From NCBI GenBank assembly GCA_946404705.1, contig CAMJES010000104.1, positions 1-7,276 on the forward strand: a DNA stretch of 7,276 nt, in the 5' to 3' direction. Shown one piece after another: positions 5,912-7,276 of this stretch. The notes under the pieces were generated by a model, which was not told the origin of the DNA, searched no databases, and saw nothing but the letters and a program-made list of their open reading frames with translations. The position numbers and the translations under genes are program-made. This stretch comes from an uncultured Ruminococcus sp. GTDB taxonomy: Bacteria; Bacillota; Clostridia; Oscillospirales; Ruminococcaceae. Numbering within the stretch: the first letter of the stretch is position 1; each line of letters begins with the position of its first letter.

Positions 5912-6823
5912 TTAATTCTCTGCATTTTTCAGTTTCTTTCCGGTAACGGCAAGGAAAACATCGTCCATTTTGCCCTTGGTTATCTCATAATCACGGAAAA
6001 CCTCGGGATATTTCAGTATAAGCTGTGTTGCCGCGGCTGTATCGGGAACGGCAATGCGGAAAAGCTTCCTCTCCGCTTCATATTTTACGCCGAGCTTTTC
6101 GATCTCGTTATCTTCAGCGCCGTATATCGTGATAAAATCGCCTGTATATGTATTTTTCAGTTCAAGCGGAGTTCCCGAAGCGGCAATTTTTCCGCTGTCA
6201 AGGATAATAACGTAGTCTGCGTCTGCAGCTTCTTCCATATAATGCGTTGTAAGGAAAACCGTCATATTCTCGCGCTTGCGCAGATTTTCTATTACATTCC
6301 AAAGGGTGTTTCTCGTCTGAGGATCAAGGCCGGTCGTTGGCTCGTCAAGTATCAGCAGCTTCGGACGGTTTAGAAGCGCTCTGGCAATGTCGATGCGCCT
6401 GCGCTGTCCTCCCGAAAGCTTTTCGACCGTTCTGCCGAGCAGATCTTCAAATTTAAGCAGTTCTGCAAGCTCCCCAAGGCGCTCCTGAAACCTTTTTCCC
6501 GTAATTCCGTAAAGCGCCGCCCTTATCTGAAGATTATCCTTTACGGAAAGCGTCGGGTCAAGCACGGAATTCTGAAATACTACTCCGAGACTTCCCTTTA
6601 TCTTGTCTATGTTGCGTTCAAGCTCCATTCCGCCGATACGGACTGCGCCGCCGTCCTTTTTAAGCTGTCCGCAGAGGATGTTTATCGTGGTGGATTTGCC
6701 TGCGCCGTTTATTCCGAGGAATGCGAAAAGCTCGCCCTCTTTTACACGGAAACTAAGATCCTGAACGGCTTTGACCTCACCGAAATTCTTCACAAGATGA
6801 CTAATTTCAATGATGTTGCTCAT
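5912..6823 (-). CDS. ABC transporter ATP-binding protein (DrrA/CcmA-like exporter type)
   Basis: Energises the ABC-2 permease encoded 20 bp downstream. All catalytic motifs are present in 303 residues: Walker A GINGAGKST at 37-45, Q-loop Q84, signature LSGGQ at 136-140, Walker B LLILDEP at 156-162 (D160, E161), D-loop GLD at 165-167, and switch H194 in TTHYMEEA. The C-terminal extension (about 225-300) includes KMDDVFLAVTGK, typical of DrrA-like subunits. The start ATG is supported by AAGGGG at 6833-6838, nine bases upstream. It is the first gene of the operon behind a clear promoter. Judged by family it is an exporter ATPase, unrelated in type to the uptake ATPase at the left end of the window. 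Confidence 0.95.
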   Translation of the reverse strand: MSNIIEISHLVKNFGEVKAVQDLSFRVKEGELFAFLGINGAGKSTTINILCGQLKKDGGAVRIGGMELERNIDKIKGSLGVVFQNSVLDPTLSVKDNLQIRAALYGITGKRFQERLGELAELLKFEDLLGRTVEKLSGGQRRRIDIARALLNRPKLLILDEPTTGLDPQTRNTLWNVIENLRKRENMTVFLTTHYMEEAADADYVIILDSGKIAASGTPLELKNTYTGDFITIYGAEDNEIEKLGVKYEAERKLFRIAVPDTAAATQLILKYPEVFRDYEITKGKMDDVFLAVTGKKLKNAEN

Positions 6824-6868
6824 TTTGTCAGACCCCTTTTTTCAAAATACAGTTGTTGCCATATTTTA

Positions 6869-6897
6869 ATTATAGCGGTACAAATAAGCATTTTCAA
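6869..6897 (-). promoter_or_regulatory. Sigma-A promoter of the ABC exporter/chemoreceptor operon
   Basis: On the minus strand, -35 TTGAAA (6892-6897) and a perfect -10 TATAAT (6869-6874) are 17 bp apart, so the leader is about 40 nt. The same hexamers and spacing are used for the carboxypeptidase promoter. A GCATTTT element (6888-6894) overlaps the -35. Confidence 0.85.
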
Positions 6898-6937
6898 CAT
6901 TATTCGGACAAAATGCATTTTTAGATAGATGAAATGC
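6888..6937. repeat. AAAATGC/GCATTTT inverted-repeat cluster at the operon promoter
   Basis: A perfect 12-bp palindrome AAAATGCATTTT lies at 6910-6921. It is flanked by GCATTTT at 6888-6894, overlapping the -35, and by AAATGC at 6932-6937. It could be an operator. Alternatively, on the minus strand TGCATTT/AAATGCA could form a weak AT-rich hairpin with TTTT after it, acting as a terminator for the acetyltransferase gene. Confidence 0.45.
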
Positions 6938-6954
6938 AATTATTCTATAAAACG

Positions 6955-7275
6955 TTATCCTGTTCTGTGGACATAAACTCTTGATAAATTGCCGTCTGCT
7001 TCTGTCATACAGAAAAACTCCCAACCGTAACGTTCATAAAAGGAAGTATGGTCTGTCAGCAGATAGAGCGTGTCTATCCCCTTTTTGCTCATATCGGAGC
7101 ATACGAAGCCGAGCAGCGCGCCTGCTATCCCCTGACCGCGTTTGTCCGCCTCGGTATAAACGGCGCAGACGTTCGGCGCAAGGTCTTTTCGTGGGTGAAA
7201 ATCATTCTCTATCACTCCCATGCCGCCGATTATCCTATCGTCCTCCAGCGCAAGATACCATTGCGGAACAGGCGA
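6955..7275 (-). CDS. GNAT-family N-acetyltransferase, C-terminal part
   Basis: The visible frame gives 106 residues ending at the TAA at 6955-6957, and it remains open to the window edge, so the N-terminus is missing. The in-frame Met at 7221 is internal: the preceding codons read PQWYLALEDDRIIGGMGV, a normal GNAT beta2-beta3 hairpin. The acetyl-CoA binding motif A is RGQGIAGALL (visible residues 46-55) after the strand VCAVYTEAD. The late motif TSFYERYGWEF is typical of the family. It transfers an acetyl group from acetyl-CoA to an amine that cannot be identified. It lies 131 bp upstream of the ABC operon on the same strand, but that operon has its own promoter, so a functional link is not established. 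Confidence 0.88.
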   Translation of the reverse strand, partial: SPVPQWYLALEDDRIIGGMGVIENDFHPRKDLAPNVCAVYTEADKRGQGIAGALLGFVCSDMSKKGIDTLYLLTDHTSFYERYGWEFFCMTEADGNLSRVYVHRTG

Positions 7276-7276
7276 G

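Noticed and set aside
5873..6373. + strand open frame (166 codons) opposite the ABC ATPase
   Set aside because: The minus strand carries every ABC ATPase motif in place; this frame is Cys/Phe-rich noise.

Overview
The window reads as chromosomal DNA of a low-to-moderate GC Firmicute, most likely a Clostridia member near Ruminococcus/[Eubacterium] siraeum. This is inferred from AAAGGA-type Shine-Dalgarno sites, near-consensus sigma-A promoters with 17-bp spacers, AT-rich intergenic DNA, a UUG start and a CCA-encoded tRNA. The species cannot be fixed from the sequence alone.

Layout, left to right. (1) The 3' end of an iron-complex/cobalamin-type ABC ATPase on + ends at 160. It shares a bidirectional terminator (174-206) with a convergent, membrane-anchored VanY/LdcB-like M15B carboxypeptidase on -. 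(2) A 250-bp AT-rich intergenic region carries divergent promoters. Between them lies a dyad-symmetric set of four TTACAAAA-like half-sites with 11-bp spacing within each pair. (3) A UUG-started, compact chemoreceptor-like protein (472 aa, two TM segments, no HAMP) lies on +. (4) A tRNA-Leu(UAG) follows, with its own promoter and a strong terminator. (5) On -, a probable four-gene operon reads ABC ATPase -> ABC-2 permease -> small membrane-anchored protein -> six-TM chemoreceptor without HAMP. Gene spacings are 20 bp, a 4-bp ATGA overlap and 27 bp. It is driven by a clear promoter at 6869-6897 next to a palindromic element. (6) The window ends inside a GNAT acetyltransferase on -, whose start lies outside.

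How the genes fit together: the most distinctive part is the ABC exporter operon that ends in a chemoreceptor, with a small extracytoplasmic protein between transporter and receptor. This suggests a coupled export/sensing unit, but no substrate can be assigned. The two chemoreceptors converge on the tRNA and have very different predicted signalling-hairpin lengths, so they may not share an array. No CheA, CheW or flagellar gene is in view. I see no insertion sequence, CRISPR array, phage gene or convincing riboswitch.
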